Shown: in pieces, positions 25,068-34,141 of the stretch
Layout: each line of letters starts with the position of its first letter
Numbering within the stretch: position 1 is the first letter of the stretch
From: CAVYXZ01 sp965223835
Lineage (GTDB): Bacteria; Chloroflexota; Anaerolineae; Aggregatilineales; Phototrophicaceae
NCBI GenBank assembly: GCA_965223835.1
Contig: CBDCXQ010000001.1
Location: forward strand, 4,030,001-4,094,000
Reading direction: 5' to 3'
DNA: 64,000 nt
The notes under the pieces: model-generated
Database searches by the model: none
The model's input: only the letters and a program-made list of their open reading frames with translations
What the model was told of the DNA's origin: nothing
Position numbers and translations under genes: made by a program

Positions 25068-26738
25068 ATGCCGCGAAAAACATTGTCAATCTGGATCGTC
25101 CTGTTGGGCCTGGCATTGGGTTTGCTGGGTAATGTCTTTTTCTATCAAAATCACATTGGGCTATCGTTTCCGTTATTCATCATCATACTGGTCGTGGTGC
25201 TATTGGCTGCCAGCCGCCCGGCTCAGACTCCGGTCAACTGGCGCAACTTATGGCCGCTGCTACCACTGGTCTTTTTCGCGGTCATGGTGGCGGTGCGGGT
25301 CGATGTCTCGGTGATGACGCTCAACATTGCCGCAACCTTGACGCTGGGTGCACTGGCGTTGCATTATCTGCCAAAAGAACGCCCCCTTGATGAAGGCACG
25401 CTGGAAGAACATGCACTGGGCGTCATTGAAGCCAGTATTGTGTCATTTTTCGCGGCACTGCCGGAAGTGGGACAGTCCTTTGGCGCATTGCGTGAAAAAA
25501 GCTGGCAGGGACGCACATTGGTGGCCGTGTTACGCGGCCTGGCGCTGGCGGCACCGATCATCCTCGTGTTTACCCTGTTACTGGGATCTGCTGATGCGGT
25601 CTTTGCCGAGTATGTCGAAAATGCCTGGGAAATGCTGGCCTTTAATCCCGATGCCAGTCTCATTGATCAAGCCATGATAACCCTGGGGTTGGGCTGGCTC
25701 TCGATTGGAACTTTGGCCTATGGAATCGCCCGCCGCGAATTACCAGGCCGCCGTCAGGCTACAACACCCGATACCGAAGAAGCGGATGACACAGATGCGG
25801 AAGCCTTTTTCGCCTATGGTGATGACGAGCCGGTGGCAATGGCAGCCGTCGAACGAACACCGGTCAAACGCAAACGGGGCACCCTACGCATCGGCCTGAT
25901 TGAGACGGGGATTGTCCTGGGGTTGGTGGATGTATTGTTTGGTATGTTTGTGCTGGTCCAGTTTGCCTATTTCTTTGGTGGTGTCGACACAATAGCCAAC
26001 ACCGGTATCAGTTATGCCCAGTATGCTCGGCGCGGTTTCTTTGAGTTGGTCGCCGTTTCGGTGCTGACATTGGGACTGGTATTGTGGCTCAATATGGTCA
26101 CGGTGCGGCAGGAAGGTCGCCAGAATCGTATATTCATCGGTCTGGCAACGATATTGGTCGCGCTCACCAGCGTGATGTTGATCTCCGCTTCACAGCGCAT
26201 GTTTCTGTATGAAGAGGCCTTTGGCTTTACCCATCTGCGGGTATTTACCCACGTGTTTATGTTGTGGCTGGGGATTTTGTTCGGGGTGTTTTTGCTGTCA
26301 CTGTTTGGTGTGAAAAAACATGTTTTTGCACTGGGAGTCGTGCTGGTGACGATTGGCTACCTGGGCACGCTTAACCTGATGAATGTAGATTTGTATATTG
26401 CGCAACGCAATATTGACCGCTTCTATGACGGTCATGCACTCGATCTGCGTTTCCTGGGATTGTTGTCAGCCGATGCAGTTCCGGCAGTGATTGAATTGTA
26501 TCAAAGTGATAATCCTGATGCCCGTGAGTGGTCTGCCCAGTGGTTAGCCCGTCAGCTTGATAATCTGGACCAGCGACGGGCGCAATCCAACTCACTGTTC
26601 TCATTTAATCTAACGCGCAGCACCGCCTGGGCCACTCTCGATGCCCTCCGCGCTGAATTACCCGAATATGATCCAGCATATTTCTGGTCGTCTTCATCGG
26701 GCTATGATATTTACGCTGACCGCGAACCGAGCTTCTGA
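25068..26738 (+). CDS. DUF4173/DUF4153-type polytopic membrane protein
   Basis: The 556-residue product has about 11-13 hydrophobic helices, starting IWIVLLGLALGLLGNVFFY. Typical DUF4173 segments are present: LALAAPIILVFTLLLGSADAVF and LVQFAYFFGG near the centre, then YARRGFFELVAVSVLTLGLVLWL. The last part (ALDLRFLGLLSADAVPAVIELY) is a soluble tail. A charged loop (TPDTEEADDTDAEAFFAYGDDE) separates two helix groups. ATG 25068 has GGAGA at seven bases and beats an upstream ATG at 25035. The function of the family is unknown. Confidence 0.75.
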   Translation: MPRKTLSIWIVLLGLALGLLGNVFFYQNHIGLSFPLFIIILVVVLLAASRPAQTPVNWRNLWPLLPLVFFAVMVAVRVDVSVMTLNIAATLTLGALALHYLPKERPLDEGTLEEHALGVIEASIVSFFAALPEVGQSFGALREKSWQGRTLVAVLRGLALAAPIILVFTLLLGSADAVFAEYVENAWEMLAFNPDASLIDQAMITLGLGWLSIGTLAYGIARRELPGRRQATTPDTEEADDTDAEAFFAYGDDEPVAMAAVERTPVKRKRGTLRIGLIETGIVLGLVDVLFGMFVLVQFAYFFGGVDTIANTGISYAQYARRGFFELVAVSVLTLGLVLWLNMVTVRQEGRQNRIFIGLATILVALTSVMLISASQRMFLYEEAFGFTHLRVFTHVFMLWLGILFGVFLLSLFGVKKHVFALGVVLVTIGYLGTLNLMNVDLYIAQRNIDRFYDGHALDLRFLGLLSADAVPAVIELYQSDNPDAREWSAQWLARQLDNLDQRRAQSNSLFSFNLTRSTAWATLDALRAELPEYDPAYFWSSSSGYDIYADREPSF

Positions 26739-26750
26739 CATCAAATCTGG

Positions 26751-26785
26751 CAGGGGGGTAGCTTATCAAGTAAGGCTCACCCCTG
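26751..26785. terminator. Hairpin between convergent genes
   Basis: CAGGGG at 26751-26756 pairs with CCCCTG at 26780-26785, with an inner AGC/GCT pairing, between the convergent DUF4173 gene and lexA. It has no strong T-run, so termination efficiency is uncertain. Confidence 0.4.
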
Positions 26786-26792
26786 TCCGATT

Positions 26793-27458
26793 TCATTGAA
26801 TGTAGGGTCGCAGCACCGACACCACTTTGCCCTGTACCTGGCAATATTGCGGATCGACGTAGATCGGCTCCATGTTCGGGTTTTCTGGCTGCAGCCGGAT
26901 CTGGCTTTCTTCCTGGAAAAAGCGTTTAAGCGTCGTTTCCTCGCGTTCTTCCAGCCAGACCGCAACCATATCGCCATTGCGGGCCGTATTCGTGCGCCGT
27001 AGCAGGACGATGTCCCCATCAGCGATCATAGCATCAATCATCGAATCGCCTTTGACGGTCAACGCAAAGACTTCATCCTCACTCGCATTACCGAGCATAC
27101 TGGCGGTGACTTCGATGGTGTCGCCATTGGCCTCAAAGGCGGGTACCGGTTCGCCAGCCACGATCTGCCCAACCAGCGGAATCTGGACTCCTGCTTGCGC
27201 AAATTTAACCGTCTTTTTGCGCTCCCGGCCCGGTACATCCGCAATCACCCGAATGCCCCGCGAAATGTGGTTGGAGCGCTCCAGGTAACCGGCCTGTACC
27301 AGTTTGTTGAGATTGTAATTCACCACCGACGTGGAGTTAATATCTGTCGCGGTGCCGATCTCACGGATGGTTGGGGGGTAGCCATATTCCTCAATATAGT
27401 CACCCATGTATCTTAAAATATGCTGCTGTCGTTTGGAAAGTTTGTTGAACTCTTTCAT
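26793..27458 (-). CDS. lexA: LexA repressor
   Basis: The 221-residue protein has the LexA order: winged HTH (LSKRQQHILRYMGDYIEEYGYPPTIREIG...SVVNYNLNKLVQAGYLER), the self-cleavage Ala-Gly bond in GQIVAGEPVPA, catalytic Ser in KGDSMIDAMI and catalytic Lys in NTARNGDMVAVW. RecA-stimulated autocleavage derepresses SOS genes. It is the only SOS gene in the window. Two LexA-box-like sites flank its own promoter, indicating autoregulation. There is no clear Shine-Dalgarno before ATG 27458. Confidence 0.95.
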   Translation of the reverse strand: MKEFNKLSKRQQHILRYMGDYIEEYGYPPTIREIGTATDINSTSVVNYNLNKLVQAGYLERSNHISRGIRVIADVPGRERKKTVKFAQAGVQIPLVGQIVAGEPVPAFEANGDTIEVTASMLGNASEDEVFALTVKGDSMIDAMIADGDIVLLRRTNTARNGDMVAVWLEEREETTLKRFFQEESQIRLQPENPNMEPIYVDPQYCQVQGKVVSVLRPYIQ

Positions 27459-27482
27459 TGTTCAGACCCAATTCTAACAATC

Positions 27483-27526
27483 GAATGCTTGTTCTAGATT
27501 ATAGGGGTACACTTGTTCTATGTCAA
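27483..27526 (-). promoter_or_regulatory. lexA promoter with two LexA-box-like sites
   Basis: The minus strand reads TTGACA (27521-27526), a 17-base spacer and TATAAT (27498-27503), a perfect sigma-70 promoter. GAACAAGTGTAC (27507-27518) lies in the spacer and GAACAAGCATTC (27483-27494) at the start site. Each matches GAAC-N4-GTTC, the Gram-positive-type SOS box core, with one mismatch. Their centres are 24 bp apart. The layout would let LexA block RNA polymerase. Confidence 0.75.
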
Positions 27527-27639
27527 ATAATTGTTATGAAATGTGGTTAACCCGCTTAAAGTTCAAGGTAAATCAAAAAAGTGCCAGTGTTTGATGAACG
27601 GCTGACACTCATACCATATTCGGCTGAATACGGAGGCGG

Positions 27640-28482
27640 CTAGATGGTATTTTTGTGGTTGTAGAGGTACATGGACAATGGTGCAAAGATCACGATAAGA
27701 ACTGCACACGACAGCAACACGTAGGCAATCTGAGCGGGGGTCGCGTTACCCTGCATCAAGCCCCGTACCGCCGTGCCTGTCAAACTCACTGGATTAATAG
27801 CCACCAATTGCTGCAAGAATTCGGGCATGGTCGCCGGGTCAACAAACACGTTGCTGATAAAGGTCAGCGGGAATGTGGTCAATGAGCTGACCATTGAGAC
27901 GGACTCCGGGCTGTCCAGCAGCAAACCCAGGGTCGTCCAAATCCAGGACAGGCTGAAGGCAAACATCAGGAGTAACCCCAGCGACAACAGAACCCCGCCC
28001 AGACCTGCTTCAGGACGAAAACCCAGCATCAGGCCGAGGACGATCACAACGACTGCCGCCATTGTATAGCGGAACATATCGCCCAATAGCGCCCCGACCA
28101 GCGCCGCCGGTCGCCAAAACGGGAGGGACCGGAAGCGGTCAAATATCCCCTTGGCGATGTCCGTATTGAGGCCAATCGCCGTATACATACTAATCATGGC
28201 AACCGTCAGAACCAGAATACCGGGTATCAATTGCTGCACATATTCCTCGACAGAACCAGCCAGCGCCCCACCAAAGATGTAAGTCATCATCAAGGTCATC
28301 AAAACCGGAAACATGGTGACATCGATCAGTTGCCAGGGCACGTGCTTGATCTTCAACAATGCCCGCCACGCAAGCGTTACCGATGCTGACACTGGATTCG
28401 AACGGGTAGGACGGCGATGAGTCGCGATCGCTGACGCCAGCATCGACTCATCGACAATTCCGGGTAAAGCAGTCTCGATCAT
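27640..28482 (-). CDS. ABC-2 type permease (DrrB-like)
   Basis: The 280-residue integral protein has six predicted helices, beginning near residue 55 (LIDVTMFPVLMTLMMTYIFGGAL). The conserved ABC-2 stretch NTDIAKGIFDRFRSLPFWRPAALVG is followed by an NPVSLTGTAVRGLMQG end. This matches the daunorubicin-resistance DrrB branch of drug and lipid exporters. It is six bases downstream of the ATPase gene and forms an exporter with it. The cargo is unknown. Confidence 0.85.
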   Translation of the reverse strand: MIETALPGIVDESMLASAIATHRRPTRSNPVSASVTLAWRALLKIKHVPWQLIDVTMFPVLMTLMMTYIFGGALAGSVEEYVQQLIPGILVLTVAMISMYTAIGLNTDIAKGIFDRFRSLPFWRPAALVGALLGDMFRYTMAAVVVIVLGLMLGFRPEAGLGGVLLSLGLLLMFAFSLSWIWTTLGLLLDSPESVSMVSSLTTFPLTFISNVFVDPATMPEFLQQLVAINPVSLTGTAVRGLMQGNATPAQIAYVLLSCAVLIVIFAPLSMYLYNHKNTI

Positions 28483-28487
28483 AGCTA

Positions 28488-29453
28488 TCAGGCAATCTCC
28501 TTGTTAGTCATTGTTGCTTCCATAGTCGATTGTCCCGTCAGAGCGAGGAAGACTTCATCCAGGCTGGGTTGTTCTAGCGCAAACTCAGTAACCGTAATTC
28601 CCGCCTGAGATAGCGCCGCAAATGCATTCGCCAACAGTTCAGGATCAGAAACTAGGACTGAGAGAGCGTTCGGGTCCGATTCAAGCTGGGCGGCGATACC
28701 CAGTGTCTGCAAAACGATGTTCTCAGCCATAGCGCGTTGTTCCCCATCTTTCAAGCGTATTCTCAAGACACCTGAACCAACCGAAGCTTTAAGCTGGCCT
28801 GGGGTGCCATCGGCGATAATGCTGCCGTTGTCGATGATAACGATCCGGTCCGCCAGTTCGTCCGCTTCTTCCAGATATTGCGTCGTGAGCAACACCGTTG
28901 TGCCAGCCGCCCGCAGTGTGCGGATCACATCCCAGATATACCGACGGCTCCGGGGATCAAGGCCTGTTGTCGGTTCATCGAGAAAGAGCAGATCGGGAGC
29001 AACAACGATACTCGCCGCGATGTCCAACCGCCGCCGCATCCCACCGGAATATTGCTTGACCTGCCGCCTACCAGCATCTGCCAGACCAAAAGCCTGAATC
29101 AAGCTCCTGGCGCGATTTCTTGATTCCGCCCAGGAGTAGCCCAGCAACCGTGCTATGAGAATCAGATTTTCCAGGCCAGTTAGCTCTTCATCTAACGATG
29201 CAAATTGTCCGGTCAGGCTCACGCGACGGCGAACCGCATCGGCTTCTTTGATCACATCATGCCCAAATATACGGGCGGTACCGGCGTTAAAGCGCAGCAA
29301 GGTCGCCAGAATCCGCACGGTTGTGGTCTTACCCGCTCCGTTAGGACCCAGAAGCGCCAACAAACTTCCCTGTTTTACCTGTAAATTGATTCCTTTCAGC
29401 ACCTCAACTGTGCCATAGGATTTGCGTAAATTGGTTACATCAATTGCGTTCAT
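28488..29453 (-). CDS. ABC transporter ATPase (DrrA-like)
   Basis: The 321-residue ATPase has Walker A GPNGAGKTTT (about 36-45), Q-loop, signature YSGGMRRRLDIA (about 139-150), and Walker B LLFLDEPTTGLD. Its switch region reads TTQYLEEAD, where Gln replaces the usual His as in DrrA proteins. A C-terminal extension of about 90 residues also fits DrrA. It couples with the downstream permease. GAGGGAG precedes ATG 29453. Confidence 0.88.
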   Translation of the reverse strand: MNAIDVTNLRKSYGTVEVLKGINLQVKQGSLLALLGPNGAGKTTTVRILATLLRFNAGTARIFGHDVIKEADAVRRRVSLTGQFASLDEELTGLENLILIARLLGYSWAESRNRARSLIQAFGLADAGRRQVKQYSGGMRRRLDIAASIVVAPDLLFLDEPTTGLDPRSRRYIWDVIRTLRAAGTTVLLTTQYLEEADELADRIVIIDNGSIIADGTPGQLKASVGSGVLRIRLKDGEQRAMAENIVLQTLGIAAQLESDPNALSVLVSDPELLANAFAALSQAGITVTEFALEQPSLDEVFLALTGQSTMEATMTNKEIA

Positions 29454-29506
29454 GTGCTCCCTCTAAATTGGTTTGAATTGAGTTTTCTGTGCTGCTGTGA
29501 TTGCAA

Positions 29507-29596
29507 TTACGAGGTGCTTTTCTCCAGGATGCCAGAGCGCTTGAGCAACCTCAGCCCACCCAATACAATGACAATGATCAGTATGTACTTCTTCAT
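29507..29596 (-). CDS. 29-residue membrane peptide
   Basis: ATG 29596 follows AGGAGA with a five-base spacer and opens a 29-codon frame beginning MKKYILIIVIVLGG and ending in a basic, soluble tail (LLKRSGILEKSTS). The N-terminus is one strongly hydrophobic stretch. It lies directly upstream of the exporter ATPase gene on the same strand, so it may be a small exporter-associated membrane peptide or a leader peptide. The call rests on the ribosome site and composition only. Confidence 0.45.
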   Translation of the reverse strand: MKKYILIIVIVLGGLRLLKRSGILEKSTS

Positions 29597-29678
29597 GCTT
29601 TTCTCCTGCTGTTCGCTAATGGTGCCGTGTTTCGACACACTTGATTCACTAAAATGCTGCTTGATGATCTGGCGAATG

Positions 29679-29825
29679 CTACATTTTCCGGGCCACAATC
29701 CATTGCACCGCATTCGCTTCGTCCCACAATGTCGACTCAACGATCTCAAAATTACTGTGCGCGATGCGGGTTTCCAGTTCAGATGCTAATTGCTTAAATG
29801 AACGCTCAGTTTCACAGATTGCGAC
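29679..29825 (-). pseudogene. C-terminal methyltransferase remnant
   Basis: A 48-codon open frame without a start reads VAICETERSFKQLASELETR and ends with LWDEANAVQWIVARKM and TAG. The closing phrase resembles the last strands of small SAM methyltransferases. The upstream sequence is the 3' end of another gene in a different frame, so the rest of this gene is missing. Deletion is the likely cause. The identification is by eye and moderate at best. Confidence 0.4.
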
Positions 29826-30280
29826 TAACGATATTCAGCTTCAGCGCGGTTTTGTAAAACCGAGGGACGCATCTCATAACTTCGGTTGGTCCAGCGCAAT
29901 GCCGACCCAATAATTATTAACAGCGCCACTGCCGTTATCCCTAGAAACCACACATCGTCCAGATCATTTGGGCCATTCGAGATCAGAAACACCAGCGTAA
30001 CTGCGCCAGCAACGACATTGGCCCAACGATTGATGCGGCGCGGCAAAATTCGGGACAGCAGCACCATTACTATCGGAATTTCGAAGAAGATCCCGGCTAC
30101 CAACAATATCTCCTGCGTCATCTGAACCCCGTTGACGGTGCCCGTCATCATTTCCTCAAGCAGTCCGGGCCTAAATAGCTCATGAATATCGCGAAAAATC
30201 ACATTAAGCAGGGCGAATATCCAGAGGTTTGAAAGCCAGGCTTTCATTTCCAGCGTATTGATTATTTGTTTCACATCCAT
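29825..30280 (-). CDS. DUF6326-like four-helix membrane protein
   Basis: The roughly 151-residue protein has four membrane helices (WLSNLWIFALLNVIFRDIHELF; ILLVAGIFFEIPIVMVLLSRIL; WANVVAGAVTLVFLIS; DVWFLGITAVALLIIIGSAL). MKAWLSNLWIFALLNVIFRDIHEL resembles the opening of the DUF6326 family. The start at 30280 has AAGGAG at seven bases; the 29 residues encoded upstream are not membrane-like and overlap the SGNH gene. The function is unknown. Confidence 0.65.
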   Translation of the reverse strand: MDVKQIINTLEMKAWLSNLWIFALLNVIFRDIHELFRPGLLEEMMTGTVNGVQMTQEILLVAGIFFEIPIVMVLLSRILPRRINRWANVVAGAVTLVFLISNGPNDLDDVWFLGITAVALLIIIGSALRWTNRSYEMRPSVLQNRAEAEYR

Positions 30281-30363
30281 TTTTCTGCTCCTTATATGTG
30301 AGTGGAATAGGTACATTTCATCGGTATAGTCGCCCAGCAGCTTGTGACCGGCATGGGATTCCG

Positions 30364-31107
30364 TCATTGCGATAATGACTTTGCCTCATTGCTTAGCACG
30401 ACTGCATCAGCAGCATGAAACCAGTCCAACCCATCGCGCTTGTTGACCAGGTGCTCTATGGCATCGCGCCATATGAGATAACCCTTTCCCATCAGATGCA
30501 GGTTATCGTTGCTCAACGAATCGTCTATCGCTGTTTTGGCTTCATCCAGAAACAGGGGATACAGATTCACCCAGGCCGCTTTGCCAGCGATTGCGGTTTC
30601 TAAGGCTGTATTGAGCGTCTCAATCCGACCCCGAAAGTTCGCGCCTCTGGGCAATATGCTTTGGACAAAAACCTCAGTCGGCGGCGACTCGGTACGTATT
30701 CTGTCAACAATCTCGACGATGTTAGCCACGATTTCCGTTTGCGAAACACGAGCAGACAGGTCGTTCGTTCCAATCAGCAAGAAGAGCTGTGCCGGTTGAC
30801 CAGTGATTATTCGGTCCAATCTTGTGAGAACACCGGCGGTGACATCGCCCCCAATACCCCGATTACGGACATTGCTGTGCGGGAAGAGTTCATGCCATGA
30901 CCCACCCTCGGTGATAGAATCGCCGAGAAATACTGTGTCGCCGGGTTGAACGTCGAAGCGTTCAAATTGGCTGACCCACCGTTCATACATGGGGCGGATA
31001 AAAAAACGCATCAAGTATTTGAGCGCATTACCTGACCAGATCCAGATGACAAGCGCAAATGTGATGACATTGAGGGTAACGGATAACCCGATAGCAATTT
31101 CTTTCAT
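30364..31107 (-). CDS. SGNH/GDSL-type esterase with N-terminal membrane anchor
   Basis: A hydrophobic helix (IAIGLSVTLNVITFALVIWIWSG) leads into an SGNH hydrolase domain: block I DTVFLGDSITEGG with the nucleophile Ser, block II NRGIGGDVTAGVL, block III LLIGTNDLS and the C-terminal DNLHLMGKGY with catalytic Asp and His. It probably de-esterifies a lipid or polysaccharide at the membrane. ATG 31107 has AAGGAA at eight bases and replaces an earlier in-frame ATG at 31176. It precedes the DUF6326-like gene. Confidence 0.82.
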   Translation of the reverse strand: MKEIAIGLSVTLNVITFALVIWIWSGNALKYLMRFFIRPMYERWVSQFERFDVQPGDTVFLGDSITEGGSWHELFPHSNVRNRGIGGDVTAGVLTRLDRIITGQPAQLFLLIGTNDLSARVSQTEIVANIVEIVDRIRTESPPTEVFVQSILPRGANFRGRIETLNTALETAIAGKAAWVNLYPLFLDEAKTAIDDSLSNDNLHLMGKGYLIWRDAIEHLVNKRDGLDWFHAADAVVLSNEAKSLSQ

Positions 31108-31343
31108 TGTGGTCTTCCTTTTCTTGACTGGCATTGCTGAGAAGCCTGAAACAACCCAGGATGTGATGGCGAACACATCTCAATCTGGATTTTGACCGAA
31201 TGTCAGCGGACGTTACCATCCAGAATCGAACCTTTTTCAGCCAGCCATATCACTAGATCAACTGTTTGAATGTACGAACAGTATGTCAGCAACAGGGTGT
31301 TGCCGTATAGACACTTTGGTGTTGTTAGGGGTGTTGTTTGGAA

Positions 31344-34094
31344 TTACTGTGGGGAAATAATGTTGAGTGACCGGGCTTTGGCAACGGCTTCGGTGCGTCT
31401 TTGCACGCCCAACTTGCCATAGATGCGGCGATTATGGCCTTTGACGGTATCCAGAGCCAGGAAAAGCCGTTCGCTTATCTCACGATTCGAGAGTCCCTGC
31501 GCTACAAGCTGGAGTACTTCTAATTCACGTTCACTCAACGGTTCAACCAGCGGCTGGTTCGAGTGTTGATGTGGGTCGTCAGCTGGTTTCTGTTCTTCAG
31601 CTTCAAACACGGCCAGCAATTTATTAGTGTAATCTGACATGATGCGCTGGGACTTTGCTTCAGCCAGGAGTTGAGCCATGTCATCACCTTCATCAACAAA
31701 GAGGCGGACATAGCCTTCTGGCTCAGCCAGGGTCAAAGCACGTTCCAACGACTCCAACGCTGTCCGCACGGTCCCGTGTGCTTGCTGAGCGAGCGCCTGC
31801 AAAATCAAGATTTCGATCACGCTACCCTGTCTGTCCCCTGCTTCTGCCGCTGATCGCAGACGAGTCAGGAGTTCAACTGCCTCATGTATGGCGTCATCCA
31901 CCCGGTTCTGTCGATACTGGGCAATGAGCAACCTTGCCAGGGTGATGTGTTCGAACTCATGCTGGTAGCTGAGATCATCAGCGACGGATAAACCATGATC
32001 GCGCACCCAGGCAAAGGCTTTGTCAAGCTTACCCTGCTGAAGCCATATTCGCGCTCTTAACGCCGCTACGGGACGAACATCAGGCGAGGGCAGGCTGAAA
32101 TAGAGTTGCTCTGCTTCGTCAAGCAGCTCTAGCGAAGCGTCTAAATCGCCCTCAGTCTGCTTTATTCGCGCCTGAGTAAGACAAACGCGATACGGCCAAT
32201 CCGGTAAGGCGACTAGCTCGCCCAGTTCCTGGCTTTTCCGCAGATGCAGTTTAGCCGCCTTCAAATCGCCCCACTCCCGCCGCAACTCGCTCAAACCTAC
32301 ATGCAGGTCCGCCGTGCCCTGCAATACAATATCGCCCTGTGCGGTTGCCAACTGTAAACTATGCTCATAAGTGTTGCTCGCCTCGCGCAGACGACCCTGT
32401 GCTACCCGAATTTGCGCCAGAAAATATTTACCACCGATTGCGAACAGCGTGTTACCCGCCTTTTGCAGGCTGGTCATGCCATCGGCAATAAATTGGTGGG
32501 CTGCCGTCAAGTCACCGTTCGTCCAGGCCGCAAACCCCAGTGCCAGACTTGCCATGCCACGCGGGTATTCATCCGCCTCAGTGATAAGCGCCAGCGCCCG
32601 CTGTGCATGTCTGACAGTACCCGGTATATCGCCGAGTGCCTGGGCAAAATAGGCGCGGGAACAGGCCAACAAAGCGCGTAACGACGGAAATTCTGCTTCG
32701 TTCATGACGACCATATTGGCCGACTCCACCGCGGAATGCGCACCGCCGTTAGATGCCGGTTCTAACCACCGCTCGGCAGCCTGCATTTGAACCTCGGCTG
32801 CTTCCAGTTCGCCAATATTGACTAACTCCAGCGCATAGCCAACACAAAGCACAGGCCGAGGTCGGACCAGCTCATCTGGCAGTGCCTGTACCCAGCCGAG
32901 CCACGTTGGACTTCGGAAACAACTCCGGCGAATGACTGACCATTCCAATTCGATCAGATTCGCGGCTTGTTCGAAATCCTCAGCCGCCAGCGCGTGGCGA
33001 ATCGCATCGGCCCGCAAATTATTGTGCTCGTACCAATCACACGCCGACCGATGCAGACCAGCGACCTGGTTGGGTTGTTCTTGCCGCCATCGGGCTTGCA
33101 GGGCGTCGGCGAAAAGGTGATGATAGCGATACCATTGCCGCTTGTCATCGAGCGGAACCAACAGCAAATTGGCCCGTTCCAGGTATTCCAGGGTTGCTTG
33201 CCCCGATGCCGTGGAGTCGCGCAAAACTGCATCGCAGAGGGGACCGCACAAACGGTCAAGAATCGAAGTGCGCAACAAGAAATCCTGAACATTAGCGGGC
33301 TGTTGCTGCAGGATTTCTTCGACCAGATAATCCATAACAAACCGATGACTGCCGGTGAAAGATTGGACGAAGCGCGTGACATCATTGTGGCCCTGCATCG
33401 AGAGTGCGGCCAGTTGCAGCCCAGCGATCCAGCCTTCGGTGCGGTTTTCCAGCGCGGCAATGGCATCTGCTGTCAGGTTCAGACCCATCACTTTATTAAG
33501 AAATTCGGCAGCCTCGGCAGTCGCAAACCGTAAGTCAGCCGCCCGCAGTTCGGTCAACTGGCCCTTGACGCGTAAACGAGCCAGCGGTAATTGTGGCTCC
33601 TCGCGCGTTGTGATGACCAGATGCATCTGGGGTGGCAGATGATCGACTAGAAAAGTCAGGGTATCGTCAACGGATTGGGCATTAATAACATGATAATCGT
33701 CAAGAACCAGGACAAAATCCGCTGGCAGAGTCGCGATTTCATTGATCAAAGTTGTCAGGAGGGGTTCGGTTGGTACTGGCGGCGGCGCCTCCAGCATCGC
33801 TAATACCGAATCGCCAAAATTTACCGCTATCGTCTGCATAGCGGCGATGAAGTAAGCTAGAAAGTGGTTAAGATCGTTATCTCGCTCGTCCAGCGCCAAC
33901 CATGCGACCGGTCCCTCAGTTGCCGCCAGCCATTCACCAACCAGTGTGGTTTTTCCAAAGCCAGCCGGGGCGGCGATGAGCGTGAGTTTGCGGTGCAGAC
34001 CGTCATCCAGGCGCTCAATGAGATGGGGACGATGGACGACTTTTGGCCGCGGCGGGGGGATATACAGCTTGGTGGCTAAAATTGGTGTAGACAT
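31344..34094 (-). CDS. MalT-like LuxR-family ATP-dependent transcriptional regulator
   Basis: The 916-residue STAND regulator begins MSTPILATKLYIPPPRPKVVHRPHLIERL, as MalT-type proteins do. The NTPase P-loop AAPAGFGKTTLVGEW (about 45-59) and Walker B LVLDDYHVI follow, then a TPR-like region of some 400 residues that would sense a ligand. The C-terminal LuxR HTH is LSERELEVLQLVAQGLSNREISERLFLALDTVKGH. ATG 34094 coincides with the predicted transcription start, suggesting a leaderless mRNA. Targets may include neighbouring genes. Confidence 0.88.
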   Translation of the reverse strand: MSTPILATKLYIPPPRPKVVHRPHLIERLDDGLHRKLTLIAAPAGFGKTTLVGEWLAATEGPVAWLALDERDNDLNHFLAYFIAAMQTIAVNFGDSVLAMLEAPPPVPTEPLLTTLINEIATLPADFVLVLDDYHVINAQSVDDTLTFLVDHLPPQMHLVITTREEPQLPLARLRVKGQLTELRAADLRFATAEAAEFLNKVMGLNLTADAIAALENRTEGWIAGLQLAALSMQGHNDVTRFVQSFTGSHRFVMDYLVEEILQQQPANVQDFLLRTSILDRLCGPLCDAVLRDSTASGQATLEYLERANLLLVPLDDKRQWYRYHHLFADALQARWRQEQPNQVAGLHRSACDWYEHNNLRADAIRHALAAEDFEQAANLIELEWSVIRRSCFRSPTWLGWVQALPDELVRPRPVLCVGYALELVNIGELEAAEVQMQAAERWLEPASNGGAHSAVESANMVVMNEAEFPSLRALLACSRAYFAQALGDIPGTVRHAQRALALITEADEYPRGMASLALGFAAWTNGDLTAAHQFIADGMTSLQKAGNTLFAIGGKYFLAQIRVAQGRLREASNTYEHSLQLATAQGDIVLQGTADLHVGLSELRREWGDLKAAKLHLRKSQELGELVALPDWPYRVCLTQARIKQTEGDLDASLELLDEAEQLYFSLPSPDVRPVAALRARIWLQQGKLDKAFAWVRDHGLSVADDLSYQHEFEHITLARLLIAQYRQNRVDDAIHEAVELLTRLRSAAEAGDRQGSVIEILILQALAQQAHGTVRTALESLERALTLAEPEGYVRLFVDEGDDMAQLLAEAKSQRIMSDYTNKLLAVFEAEEQKPADDPHQHSNQPLVEPLSERELEVLQLVAQGLSNREISERLFLALDTVKGHNRRIYGKLGVQRRTEAVAKARSLNIISPQ

Positions 34095-34100
34095 AAATCG

Positions 34101-34130
34101 ATTGTACAAATCACAGTACGTTACCGTCAA
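34101..34130 (-). promoter_or_regulatory. Promoter of the LuxR regulator gene
   Basis: The minus strand reads TTGACG (34125-34130), an 18-base spacer and TACAAT (34101-34106). Transcription would start about seven bases on, at or next to ATG 34094, which lacks a Shine-Dalgarno. This fits leaderless translation. Confidence 0.6.
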
Positions 34131-34141
34131 CGGAGCGCCGG

